From contig NZ_BOOH01000039.1 in the NCBI RefSeq assembly GCF_016863135.1, positions 124,001-188,000 on the forward strand: 64,000 nt of DNA, read 5' to 3'. This DNA is from Planobispora longispora (GTDB taxonomy: Bacteria > Actinomycetota > Actinomycetes > Streptosporangiales > Streptosporangiaceae). Positions 24,159-32,941 of the stretch are shown here, one piece after another; the first letter of the stretch is position 1; each line of letters starts with the position of its first letter. A program made the position numbers and the translations under genes. The notes beneath the pieces are model-generated. The model ran no database searches. It worked only from the letters and a program-made list of their open reading frames with translations, and was not told the DNA's origin.

Positions 24159-26717
24159 GTGACGGCGGTGAATTCCGTGCGTGGCTCGCAATGGCTGGGG
24201 ACGTTGCACGCCACCGGCCTGCTGGGCGCTCCCGAGACGCCCTCGCTGGACCGGCTGGTCCGGCTCGCGGCCCGGCTGCTGGACGCTGCCGTCGTGTCGG
24301 TCTCCCTGATCGACCACGACCACTGGCTGCTGATCAGCGCGGCGGGGCGCGCCGGACGGCCGGTTCTCCGGCGGCAGGACTTCCCGCCGTCCCCCCTCTG
24401 TCAGCACCTCGTCACCACAGGCGTCCCGCTGATCATCGCCGATGCGCGCGGCGACCGGCGCTGGAAGGGCGATCCCGCCGCCCAGGCGGTGGACCGGGAA
24501 GCGGAGGTGACGGCCTACGCCGCCTTCCCGCTCCGTACGGCCGACGGCGAGATGCTGGGCGCCATGTCCGTGATCGACACAGCGGCCGGCGCACCCGGCG
24601 GGTGGGACCGGGAGCGGACCGAGACCGCCGAGGGCTTCGCCGCGGCGGCGGAGTCACAGGCCACCCTCTGGCTGGCACACGCGGAGGCCCTGCTGGCCGG
24701 GGCGCGGCTGCAGATGATCCTCGAACGCACCCCCTACGCCTTCGTCTCGATCGACGCCACCGGCACGGTGACGGCGTGGAACGCCGCCGCCGAGCGGTTG
24801 TTCGGCTGGTCGTCGGAGGAGGCCGTCGGGCAGGACGTGGCCGATCTGATCATTCCCCCGTCGCTCCGGCAGGCGCACTACGAGGGCCTGCGCCGGGTGC
24901 GGGAGAGCGGCAGGTCGATCCTCGCGGGCCAGCGGCTGGAGCTGACCGCCGTCGACCGGAAGGGCCGGGAGTTCCCCATCGAGATGGTCCTGCAGGTCAA
25001 CACCGAGCACGGCGAGTCGGTCTTCCACGCGTTCCTGAACGACATCAGCATGCGGCGCCGGGCGGAGACGCTGCGCGAGGCCCAGCACGCCGTGGCCCGG
25101 GTCCTGGCCGACGCCGCCTCCACCGCCCAGGCCGCCGTCGGCACGGTCACCGCGGTCACCGGGGCGCTCGGCTGGGCGTGCGGCGAATACTGGCGGGTCG
25201 AGCCCGACGAGACCGGCATCACCCGTGTCTGCTCCTGGACGAGGCCCGGCCTGGACCTGTCGGGCTTCACCGGCGATCAGCCGGTGTCGCTGCCGCCGGG
25301 ACAGGGTCTTCCCGGGCTGGTCTGGGTCACCGGCCGCGACGCCTGGATCCGTGACCTGCCGACCGACCCCAAGAACTTCACCCGCAGGCACTCCGCCCTC
25401 CAGGCCGGTCTGCACACGGCCATCGGGCTGCCCGTGCACAGCGGCCGCCAGGTCGTGGGAGTGCTGACCTTCTTCGCGGAGACGGTCGAGGAGCCCGACG
25501 AGGACCTCGTGGCCACGCTCGACGGCATCTCCGCGCATCTCGGGCGTTACAAGGAACGCCGCCGCGCCGAGGAGCTCACCCTGGCCCTGACCGCCAGCCG
25601 CCGCCATCTCGACCGGGTCATCGGCCAGCTCAGCGACTTCGTCTGGACCATCGAGGTGACCGCCGAGCACCGGATCCTGCCGGTCTACACCAGCCCGGAC
25701 AGCACCGGGGTGTTCGGCGGGGCGATCCCCCGCGGCGCCGACATACTCCAGCTCATCGGCGAGCACATCCACCCCGACGACATCCCGGCCTTCGAGACCT
25801 ACCGGGCCACGCTCGCGGCCGGGGAACCGGCGGAGGTCGAGTTCCGCATCACCGGCGCCGACGGGATCGTGCGCTGGATCTGGACGAGGGCGATGCCCCG
25901 CCGTGAGGACGAGCGGCTGTTCATCGACGGCATCAGCACCAACGTCACCGAGCGCCACCAGCTCCTCGAAGAGCGCGAGCGCCTGCTCGCCCAGGAGCAG
26001 GAGCAGGTGCGCCGGCTGCGGGAACTCGACCGGATGAAGGACGAGCTCGTCGCCATGGTCAGCCACGAGCTGCGCAGCCCCATCGGCGCCATCCGCGGTT
26101 ACGCCGAGATGCTCTTGGACGAGCCCGGCCTCCCGGACGAGCACCGCATGTTCGTCGACGTCATCGACCGCAAGAGCGCCCACCTGCAGCGCCTCGTCGA
26201 CGACCTGCTGGACCTCGCGCGTTTCGACGCCGGACACATCAACCTCGACTCCCGGCCGATGTCCCTGAGCGAGCTGGCCTGCCAGGCCGCCGACGACCAC
26301 CGGCCCTCGGCCGAGGCCAAAAACCTCGTCCTCGACACCGACCTGGTCGCCGGGGTGACCCTGCGCGCCGATCCGGTACGGCTGCGCCAGGTGCTCGACA
26401 ACCTGCTGTCCAACGCGATCAGATACACGCCCCCCGGAGGCACCGTCTTCCTGACCGTCGGGTGCGACGACGAGGCGGTCGTCACCGTCGCGGACACCGG
26501 CATCGGCGTCCCCGCCGAGCAGTATCCGCAGTTGTTCGACCGCTTCTTCCGCGCCTCCACCGCCCTGGCGTCCGGGGTCAAGGGCACCGGGCTCGGCCTG
26601 GCGATCACCCGTGCGATCGTCGAGGCGCACGGCGGCACCGTCACGGCCCAGCCCCGGGAGGGGGGCGGCACCGTCTTCACGGTCCGCCTGCCGGCCGCCT
26701 CTCCGGAGGAGACGTAG
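24159..26717 (+). CDS. Soluble multi-sensor histidine kinase (GAF-PAS-GAF-PAS)
   Basis: An 852-residue kinase without TM segments. GTG at 24159 follows GGGGGGAG; upstream frames are G-rich repeats. In order: GAF (about 15-165; SLIDHDHWLL, SPLCQHLV), PAS (about 185-305; TPYAFVSIDATGTVTAWN), GAF (about 315-470; ASTAQAAVGTVTAVTGAL, GLHTAIGLPV), PAS (about 485-610; WTIEVTAEHRILPVY, RWIWTRAM), a coiled linker, dimerisation box MVSHELRSPIGAIRGYAE (His near 635), N-box DNLLSNAIRYTP and G-box GTGLGLAITRAIVEAHGG. No response regulator is adjacent. It faces a diguanylate cyclase across 62 bp. The signal is probably a small cytosolic molecule, redox state or light, none of which can be read from sequence. 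Confidence 0.93.
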   Translation: MTAVNSVRGSQWLGTLHATGLLGAPETPSLDRLVRLAARLLDAAVVSVSLIDHDHWLLISAAGRAGRPVLRRQDFPPSPLCQHLVTTGVPLIIADARGDRRWKGDPAAQAVDREAEVTAYAAFPLRTADGEMLGAMSVIDTAAGAPGGWDRERTETAEGFAAAAESQATLWLAHAEALLAGARLQMILERTPYAFVSIDATGTVTAWNAAAERLFGWSSEEAVGQDVADLIIPPSLRQAHYEGLRRVRESGRSILAGQRLELTAVDRKGREFPIEMVLQVNTEHGESVFHAFLNDISMRRRAETLREAQHAVARVLADAASTAQAAVGTVTAVTGALGWACGEYWRVEPDETGITRVCSWTRPGLDLSGFTGDQPVSLPPGQGLPGLVWVTGRDAWIRDLPTDPKNFTRRHSALQAGLHTAIGLPVHSGRQVVGVLTFFAETVEEPDEDLVATLDGISAHLGRYKERRRAEELTLALTASRRHLDRVIGQLSDFVWTIEVTAEHRILPVYTSPDSTGVFGGAIPRGADILQLIGEHIHPDDIPAFETYRATLAAGEPAEVEFRITGADGIVRWIWTRAMPRREDERLFIDGISTNVTERHQLLEERERLLAQEQEQVRRLRELDRMKDELVAMVSHELRSPIGAIRGYAEMLLDEPGLPDEHRMFVDVIDRKSAHLQRLVDDLLDLARFDAGHINLDSRPMSLSELACQAADDHRPSAEAKNLVLDTDLVAGVTLRADPVRLRQVLDNLLSNAIRYTPPGGTVFLTVGCDDEAVVTVADTGIGVPAEQYPQLFDRFFRASTALASGVKGTGLGLAITRAIVEAHGGTVTAQPREGGGTVFTVRLPAASPEET

Positions 26718-26779
26718 GCGATCCCCGGAGCGGGCCGGGCCGGGTCAGGTCAGGCCGGGTCAGGTCGGATCGGAGCGGG

Positions 26780-28411
26780 TCAGGCCGCCGCCCCGGATCC
26801 GGCTCCGGCGGCTCCCGGCGGCCGGGGCACGCCCCGTTCGACGCGGTCCCGGCCCAGCCGCTTGGCCTCGTACAGCGCCTCGTCGGCGATCCGCAGCAGG
26901 TCGGCGGGGCTCCACGCCTCCAGGGAGAGGGTGGCCACACCGGCGCTGAACGTCACCGACAGCAGACCGCCCTCGACGCTGACCGGGGTCTCCTTGATGC
27001 GTTCGCGCAGCGCGTCGACCCGTTCCCAGGCGGCCTCCGCCGTGGCGCCGGGCAGGACGAGCACGAACTCCTCCCCGCCGTAGCGGGCCACCACGTCGTC
27101 GTGACGGACCTCGCCGACCAGCATCCTCGCGATCTGGACCAGGACGGTGTCGCCGTCGCCGTGCCCGTAGGTGTCGTTGATCTGCTTGAAGTGGTCGACG
27201 TCGATGAGCGCGAGGCTGAGCGGCGTGTACGCCTCCGTGGCCCGCCGGGTCTCCTCGGTCAGCACCTCCATGAGGCGCCGGCGGTTGTACAGCCCGGTCA
27301 GCGGGTCCCGTACGGCCTGCTCGGCCAGGCCCGCGCGGAGCGCCTCGATCGTCTCCAGCTGCTCGCGGAGCCGTACGTTGGCCTCCTCCGCCTCGTCCCG
27401 CCGCCGCCTGGCCTCGGTGACGTCGCGGGCCACGAGCACCCAGCCGATGCACTCGTCCCGACGGTCACGGAGGACGTTGGTGCGCACGTGCAGGTCGACG
27501 CCCCGGCCCATCACGTCGGTCACCTCCTGCTCGGTGCCGGCGTCCTCCGCCAGGAAGAAGCCGAAGCCCGGGATCTCGGCCAGCGACATCCCCTGGACCT
27601 GGTCGGGCAGCCCCGCCCTGCGCAGCAGGGTGCGGGCGGAGGCGTTGACGTTGAGGATCCGGCCGGACCGGTCGACCACGCCGACCGCGTCGCTGATCGT
27701 GTCGAACACCTGCTCAAGCGCCACCTGGATCTGCTGCTGCGGCAGCGAGCGGGTCAGCGCCCCGTAGGCGATGACCATGGTGACGGCGAGCCCGACCGAG
27801 GTCAGGTCCACAGTGGGGTCGGGCAGGGCCAGGGCCGCGATGTTGGCCGCGATCGGCGGGGCGAAGGCCGCGATCGTCCAGTCGTGGATCTCCCGCCGGT
27901 CCGGGGGCGCCTGCCGCCGGGCGCGCACCACCAGGACGAAACTGACCGTGAGAAGGCTGTAGATGTAGGCGCTGTGCAGCCAGAAGGCCCAGCCCAGGAC
28001 GGGGAGGAGCCCTCCCTCCGGCCCTGCCGGGTGGAACCCGGTGAAGAAGTGGTGGTGCCACGGGTTGGTCAGCATCGCGACCGCCGTCGCGGCGGGTTCG
28101 ATCGACAGCAGCGCGAGGGCCCGGGGGGTCACCCGCCAGGCGCGGTCCGCCACGGTGCGGGACAGGCAGAAGACCGAGGCCGTGACGGCGGTCGACGCCA
28201 GGCCGCCGGCGGTCGCGACCAGCCAGGCCGTCACCGGGTCGGACAGCAGGAGCTGGACCGTGTTCAGCAGGGCCAGCACGGCGGTGCCCGCCCCCATGAA
28301 CGTGTTCACGCCGGAGAGCGGGGACTGCCACCGCCGGAGCCGGTGGACGACCGTCACCGCACCCGCCACGGCAGCCGACATCGCGAACGCGATGACGAGG
28401 AACACCGCCAT
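26780..28411 (-). CDS. Membrane diguanylate cyclase (7TM-PAS-GGDEF)
   Basis: A 543-residue protein. ATG at 28411 follows AAGGGGAG. Residues 1 to about 225 hold some seven TM segments resembling the histidine-kinase 7TM sensor module. A PAS domain follows (EQVFDTISDAVGVVDRSGRILNV), then a short coiled coil (EEANVRLREQLETIEALRAGL). The GGDEF domain spans about 370-525: DPLTGLYNRRRLMEV, DVDHFKQINDTYGHGDGD and active site RYGGEEFVLVLPG. The GGEEF variant is catalytically competent in this family. It should make c-di-GMP at the membrane. No RxxD inhibitory site is obvious. No EAL domain is present. Confidence 0.93.
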   Translation of the reverse strand: MAVFLVIAFAMSAAVAGAVTVVHRLRRWQSPLSGVNTFMGAGTAVLALLNTVQLLLSDPVTAWLVATAGGLASTAVTASVFCLSRTVADRAWRVTPRALALLSIEPAATAVAMLTNPWHHHFFTGFHPAGPEGGLLPVLGWAFWLHSAYIYSLLTVSFVLVVRARRQAPPDRREIHDWTIAAFAPPIAANIAALALPDPTVDLTSVGLAVTMVIAYGALTRSLPQQQIQVALEQVFDTISDAVGVVDRSGRILNVNASARTLLRRAGLPDQVQGMSLAEIPGFGFFLAEDAGTEQEVTDVMGRGVDLHVRTNVLRDRRDECIGWVLVARDVTEARRRRDEAEEANVRLREQLETIEALRAGLAEQAVRDPLTGLYNRRRLMEVLTEETRRATEAYTPLSLALIDVDHFKQINDTYGHGDGDTVLVQIARMLVGEVRHDDVVARYGGEEFVLVLPGATAEAAWERVDALRERIKETPVSVEGGLLSVTFSAGVATLSLEAWSPADLLRIADEALYEAKRLGRDRVERGVPRPPGAAGAGSGAAA

Positions 28412-28583
28412 GGACTCCCCTTCTTCTTTCCGTGACCGGTCCGGTGCGTATCGTGGTCCCCCATCGGCACGGACCCCTCCCGGATGAGCAGAAGCCGGGA
28501 GGAGTCCGCGCAGGTCCGGGCGGGCAGGCGGGCGGCGGGCCCGCCTCCGGTCCCGCGCGGGCGCCGGAGTTACGATCGTGCTC

Positions 28584-29561
28584 GTGAAACAGCACACATT
28601 GGGCAAAACGGGCAAGAAGATCGGTGTCGTGGGACTCGGCGCCTGGCAGCTGGGCGCCGACTGGGGCGAGGTCGGCGAGGACGAGGCGCTGTCCGTCCTC
28701 GCCGCCGCCGTGGACGCGGGCACGACGTTCATCGACACCGCCGACGTGTACGGCGACGGCCGCAGCGAGCGGATCATCGGGCAGTTCGCCAAGGACAGGC
28801 CCGGCCTGACCGTGGCCACGAAGATGGGCCGCCGGGTGGCCCAGGAGCCGTCGGCGTACACCCTCGACAACTTCCGCGCCTGGACCGACCGGTCCCGCGC
28901 CAACCTCGGCGTGGACACCCTCGACCTGGTGCAGCTGCACTGCCCGCCCACCCCGGTCTACTCCGCCGGCGCCGTCTTCGACGCCCTGGACACCCTCGTC
29001 CAGGAGCGGCGCGTGGCCGCCTACGGGGTGAGCGTGGAGACCTGCGAGGAGGCGCTGACCGCCATCGCCCGGCCGGGCGTGGCCACCGTGCAGATCATCC
29101 TCAACGCCTTCCGGCTCAAGCCGCTGGAGAGGGTGCTCCCGGCGGCGGCCGAGGCCGGGGTGGGCGTCATCGCCCGCGTCCCGCTGGCCAGCGGCCTGCT
29201 GTCGGGCAAGTACAACGAGTCCACCGTCTTCGCCGAGGACGACCACCGCACCTACAACCGGCACGGCGAGGCCTTCGACGTGGGCGAGACCTTCTCCGGC
29301 GTCGACTACGCCACCGGCCTGGCCGCGGTGCGCCGCCTGGCCCCGCTGGTGCCCGAGGGCCTGACCATGGCGCAGTTCGCGCTGCGCTGGATCCTCGACC
29401 AGCCGGGCGTGTCGGTGGTCATCCCCGGCGCCCGCAACGCCGCCCAGGCCCGCGCCAACGCGGCGGCGGACGCGGCGGCGCCCCTGCCGGAGGAGTCGCT
29501 GCGCGCCGTGCGGGAAATCTACGACGAGCTGATCCGGCCGCAGGTGCACGACCGCTGGTGA
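28584..29561 (+). CDS. Aldo/keto reductase
   Basis: A 325-residue TIM-barrel oxidoreductase with tetrad residues Asp (FIDTADVYGDGRSE), Tyr in DVYG, Lys (VATKMGRR) and His (DLVQLHCPP). The C-terminal NADP site reads FALRWILDQPGVSVVIPGARN. TACGAT at 28571-28576 is a plausible -10 box seven bases before this GTG, so the mRNA is probably leaderless; an in-frame GTG at 28578 is the alternative. Substrate unknown. It is divergent from the diguanylate cyclase and probably functionally independent. Confidence 0.9.
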   Translation: MKQHTLGKTGKKIGVVGLGAWQLGADWGEVGEDEALSVLAAAVDAGTTFIDTADVYGDGRSERIIGQFAKDRPGLTVATKMGRRVAQEPSAYTLDNFRAWTDRSRANLGVDTLDLVQLHCPPTPVYSAGAVFDALDTLVQERRVAAYGVSVETCEEALTAIARPGVATVQIILNAFRLKPLERVLPAAAEAGVGVIARVPLASGLLSGKYNESTVFAEDDHRTYNRHGEAFDVGETFSGVDYATGLAAVRRLAPLVPEGLTMAQFALRWILDQPGVSVVIPGARNAAQARANAAADAAAPLPEESLRAVREIYDELIRPQVHDRW

Positions 29562-29699
29562 CGGGAGGGAGGCGGCGGGCGCTCCGGGGGAAGGGGCGGT
29601 CCCGGCGGGCGGCGACGTCCCCGCGGACCGGCGGATCCGGCTCGATGTTTGACATCTCCCCCCGACGTGACGGATGGTTGTTCGTATAGAGGACGCTAT

Positions 29700-29716
29700 T
29701 GTCCGATAAACGGACA
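29700..29716. promoter_or_regulatory. Inverted repeat upstream of hmgA
   Basis: TGTCCG-ATAAA-CGGACA is a perfect 6-bp inverted repeat 32 bp before the hmgA start, downstream of a TTGACA hexamer at 29649-29654. It is a candidate operator for tyrosine or homogentisate-responsive control; the regulator is not identified. Confidence 0.45.
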
Positions 29717-29747
29717 CCCTCAGGTGAACAGGGCGGGAGAGAAGCAG

Positions 29748-30917
29748 ATGCCGTACTACCGCGTCGTGGGTGACGTACCCCGCAAGCGACACGTTCAGTT
29801 CCGGCGACCGGACGGCGGGCTGTACGCCGAGGAGCTGATGGGCGAGGAGGGCTTCTCCAGCGACTCCTCCCTCCTCTACCACCGCCACCTGCCCACCGCG
29901 ATCATCAAGGCCGAGCCGGTCGAACCCTTCGCCGGCTCGGTCCTGACCCCCAACCTGCCGCTCTCCCCCCGCCACTTCCGCACCCAGGACCTCCCCTCGG
30001 GCGGTGACCTGGTCACCGGGCGCGGCCTGCTGGCGGGCAACGCCGACGTCCGCATGTCGTACGTCGCGACCGAGGCGCCCAGCGAGCTCTACCGCAACTC
30101 CATGGGCGACGAGTGCGTCTACATCGCGAGCGGCCGCGTCGTCTTCGAGTCCACCTACGGCGCCATGGAAGCCGCCGAGGGCGACTACGTCGTCGTCCCG
30201 ACCGGCACGATCCACCGCTGGGTGCCCGACGGCCGGGTGACGGCCTTCGTCATCGAGGCCGCCGGGCACATCCGCCCGCCCAAGCGCTACCTGTCGAAGT
30301 ACGGCCAGTTCCTGGAGCACGCCCCCTACTGCGAGCGCGACCTGCGCAGCCCGCAGGAGACGCTGGTCGTCGAGGGCGAGGAGGTGCCGGTGCTGGTCCG
30401 CACCCGCGGCGGCCTGACCCGGCTGGTCTACCGCAACCACCCCTTCGACGTGGTCGGCTGGGACGGCTGCCTGTACCCCTACGCGTTCAACATCAACGAC
30501 TTCGAGCCCATCGTGAAGGGCATCCACGCCCCGCCCCCGGTCCACCAGACCTTCGAGGGCCCGAACTTCGTGATCTGCTCCTTCTGCCCCCGGCCGCTGG
30601 ACTTCCACCCGGAGGCCGTGCCGATCCCGTACAACCACCACAACGTCGACTCCGACGAGCTGATGTTCTACGCCGGCGGCGACTACAGCGCGCGCAAGGG
30701 TTCCGGCATCGACGTCGGCTCGATCTCGCTGCACCCGGCCGGGTTCACCCACGGCCCGCAGCCCGGCGCGGTCGAGGCGGTCATCGAGGCGGTGCGGCAG
30801 GGGCACACCCGCACCAACGAGCTGGCCGTCATGGTCGACACCTTCCGCCCGCTGGACCTGGGCCCCGCCGCGCTGTCGGTGGAGGATCCCGCCTACGCGT
30901 GGACCTGGGCGCGGTGA
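29748..30917 (+). CDS. hmgA: Homogentisate 1,2-dioxygenase
   Basis: A 389-residue cupin enzyme that opens the ring of homogentisate to maleylacetoacetate in tyrosine/phenylalanine catabolism. ATG at 29748 follows GGGAGAG. Motifs include SSLLYHRHLPTA, SMGDECVYIASG, GDYVVVPTGTIHRW and the metal-site His/Glu region PYNHHNVDSDELMFY plus SLHPAGFTHGPQPG. Its length is slightly below the 430-440 residues of Pseudomonas HmgA, as is usual for actinobacterial forms. It is the first gene of a coupled operon with the unknown gene and fahA; its stop is adjacent to, or overlaps, the next start. Confidence 0.94.
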   Translation: MPYYRVVGDVPRKRHVQFRRPDGGLYAEELMGEEGFSSDSSLLYHRHLPTAIIKAEPVEPFAGSVLTPNLPLSPRHFRTQDLPSGGDLVTGRGLLAGNADVRMSYVATEAPSELYRNSMGDECVYIASGRVVFESTYGAMEAAEGDYVVVPTGTIHRWVPDGRVTAFVIEAAGHIRPPKRYLSKYGQFLEHAPYCERDLRSPQETLVVEGEEVPVLVRTRGGLTRLVYRNHPFDVVGWDGCLYPYAFNINDFEPIVKGIHAPPPVHQTFEGPNFVICSFCPRPLDFHPEAVPIPYNHHNVDSDELMFYAGGDYSARKGSGIDVGSISLHPAGFTHGPQPGAVEAVIEAVRQGHTRTNELAVMVDTFRPLDLGPAALSVEDPAYAWTWAR

Positions 30918-30928
30918 CGAGGCCGACG

Positions 30929-31708
30929 ATGAGGCTCTTCCACGATCTCGTCGACGACGCGGGCCTGTTCCCGCCCACCGCCCTGCCGATGGACGAGGCG
31001 CTGGCCCGGCACCGCGGCGACCTGGAGGCGGGCCACCCGGTGCTCACCCACCGCTTCCTGTGCCCGGCGAGCCGCCTGCCCGCGCTCCGCGCCGGGCTGT
31101 CCTTCCCGATCCGGCTCGGGCTGATCCTCGACACCCCGGACCTGCCCCCGCTCGACGGCCTGGACGTCGAGCTCGTCGAGATCCCCGGCGCCCGGTTCAC
31201 CACCCCGTCCGGGCGGGTCGAGCTCCCCGCCGGCCTGGGACTGCCCGAGACGAAGGCGCGCCGCTTCGTCGAGGTCACCGCGGCCCAGCTGCCGGTCCGC
31301 CTCCCCGCCGGCGCCGGCCTGAAGATCCGGTGCGGCGGGCTCTCCGCGGAGGCCTTCCCCAGCCCGCACGACCTGGGCGCCTTCATCTCCCACTGCGCGG
31401 AGCACGGCATCCCCTTCAAGGCCACCGCCGGGCTGCACCACGCCGTCCGGCACTTCGACCCGGCGCTCGGCGCCGACCGGCACGGCTTCCTCAACCTGGT
31501 CCTGGCGGTCTGCGCGGCCGCGGGGGGAGGCGACCCGGTGCCGGTGTTGAAGCTGACCGACGTGGGCGAGCTGGTGCGGCTGGCGCGGGCCGTACCGGAC
31601 GAGACCGTGCGGCGGGCCAGGGAGCTGCTGGTGTCGTACGGCTCGTGCAGCACGGGCACCCCGATAGAAGACCTGCGCGCCCTCGGGCTGACAGAGGAGG
31701 ACGACTGA
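30929..31708 (+). CDS. Unknown protein between hmgA and fahA
   Basis: A 259-residue protein without signal peptide. ATG at 30929 follows GAGG; a GTG at 30914 overlapping the hmgA stop (GTGA) is an alternative. Its stop overlaps fahA (TGATG). Alternating beta/alpha segments suggest a barrel: DAGLFPPTALPMDEALARH, IRLGLILDTPDLPPLDGLDV, GLKIRCGGLSAEAFP, IPFKATAGLHHAVRHFDP, then VPVLKLTDVGEL. The Lys-Ala-Thr-Ala-Gly-Leu-His-His stretch is the most motif-like. The expected middle step is isomerisation of maleylacetoacetate, done elsewhere by a glutathione-dependent zeta-GST; this protein is not GST-like. It is thus a candidate for an unrelated isomerase or accessory enzyme, on context alone. Confidence 0.8.
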   Translation: MRLFHDLVDDAGLFPPTALPMDEALARHRGDLEAGHPVLTHRFLCPASRLPALRAGLSFPIRLGLILDTPDLPPLDGLDVELVEIPGARFTTPSGRVELPAGLGLPETKARRFVEVTAAQLPVRLPAGAGLKIRCGGLSAEAFPSPHDLGAFISHCAEHGIPFKATAGLHHAVRHFDPALGADRHGFLNLVLAVCAAAGGGDPVPVLKLTDVGELVRLARAVPDETVRRARELLVSYGSCSTGTPIEDLRALGLTEEDD

Positions 31709-32853
31709 TGACCGCGAGCCCCTGGGGTCTCGACAACCTGCCCTACGGGGTGTTCTCCCGCGTCGGCGGCGAGACCCCCCGGGTCGGCGTCCGGTACGGC
31801 GACCACGTGCTCGACCTGGCCGGCGCGCTGCACGACGAGGTGTTCGCCACCGGCTCGCTCAACGCCTTCATGGCCCGGGGCTCCGCCGCCTGGCGCGACA
31901 CCCGCGCGCTGATCCGCAACAAGCTGGCCACCGACCGGGCCGCCGTCGAGCCGCACCTGATCCCGCTGGACCAGGTCAGGCTGCACCTGCCCGTCGAGGT
32001 GGGCGACTACGTCGACTTCTACTGCTCGCTGGAGCACGCCTCCAACCTCGGCCGGATGTTCCGCCCCGACGAGGAGCCGCTGAAGCCCAACTGGCGGCAC
32101 CTCCCGGTCGGCTACCACGGCAGGTCCGGGACCGTCGTGGTCTCCGGCACCCCGGTCGTCCGCCCGTCCGGGCAGCGCGGCGCCGGGGTCTTCGGGCCCT
32201 CCGCGAAGCTGGACATCGAGGCGGAGCTGGGCTTCGTCGTGGGCGGGCCGACCGCGCTGGGCGGGCGACCGGGCCGGTTCGAGGACCACGTGTTCGGTGT
32301 GACGCTGGTCAACGACTGGAGCGCGCGGGACATCCAGGCGTGGGAGTACGTTCCGCTCGGGCCCTTTCTCGGTAAATCCTTCGCGACCTCGATCTCCCCG
32401 TGGATCACCCCGCTGGAGGCGCTCGCCTCCGCCCGCGTCCCGGGGCGCGCGCAGGACCCCGAGCCCCTGGACTACCTGCGCCGCGCCGAGCCGTGGGGGC
32501 TCGACCTGGTCATGGAGGTCAGGTTGAACGGCGAGGTGGTCTCGCGCCCGCCGTACCGGGAGATGTACTGGACGCCCGACCAGATGCTCGCCCACATGAC
32601 CGTCAACGGCGCCTCCCTGAGGGTCGGCGACCTGTACGCCAGCGGCACGGTCTCCGGCTCCGAGGCGGGTCAGCGGGGCTCGTTCATCGAGCTGACCTGG
32701 AACGGGAGCGAACCGATCAAGCTGTCCGACGGGTCGGTGCGGACCTTCCTGGAGGACGGCGACACCGTCACGATCACCGCGACCGCGCCGGGACCGGACG
32801 GGAGCGCGATCACGCTGGGGGAGGTGTCGGGAACCGTCCAGCCTGCGAGGTAA
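31708..32853 (+). CDS. fahA: Fumarylacetoacetase
   Basis: A 381-residue enzyme of the FAH family. It hydrolyses fumarylacetoacetate to fumarate and acetoacetate, the last step of tyrosine catabolism. Motifs are VGDYVDFYCSLEHASNLG, PVGYHGRSGTVVVSGT, metal and active-site residues in KLDIEAELGFVVG, VTLVNDWSARDIQAWEY, GPFLGKSFATSISPW and ASGTVSGSE. The ATG at 31708 shares its A with the preceding stop and has GAGGAGG seven bases upstream. The C-terminal FAH domain is complete. Confidence 0.95.
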   Translation: MTASPWGLDNLPYGVFSRVGGETPRVGVRYGDHVLDLAGALHDEVFATGSLNAFMARGSAAWRDTRALIRNKLATDRAAVEPHLIPLDQVRLHLPVEVGDYVDFYCSLEHASNLGRMFRPDEEPLKPNWRHLPVGYHGRSGTVVVSGTPVVRPSGQRGAGVFGPSAKLDIEAELGFVVGGPTALGGRPGRFEDHVFGVTLVNDWSARDIQAWEYVPLGPFLGKSFATSISPWITPLEALASARVPGRAQDPEPLDYLRRAEPWGLDLVMEVRLNGEVVSRPPYREMYWTPDQMLAHMTVNGASLRVGDLYASGTVSGSEAGQRGSFIELTWNGSEPIKLSDGSVRTFLEDGDTVTITATAPGPDGSAITLGEVSGTVQPAR

Positions 32854-32941
32854 GTCCACGATGTGACTCGGCGTGCTTAAGAGCTCACGGAGCGCTAGCC
32901 TTGGCGCCGACTGTTCGTGAACTCCCCGAAGGCAGGAATCG

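Noticed and set aside
24654-26630. 650-codon open frame antisense to the GAF/PAS kinase
   Set aside because: The sense strand encodes recognisable GAF, PAS and kinase motifs; the antisense product has no domain and arises from high GC.
26733-26780. GGGTCAGGTC repeats between the kinase and cyclase as a terminator
   Set aside because: They are direct, not inverted, repeats and form no stem.
27714-30806. Open frame of 1,030 codons crossing the cyclase, reductase and hmgA region on the minus strand
   Set aside because: It runs through three genes with clear homology in other frames and through promoter gaps; no domain is seen.
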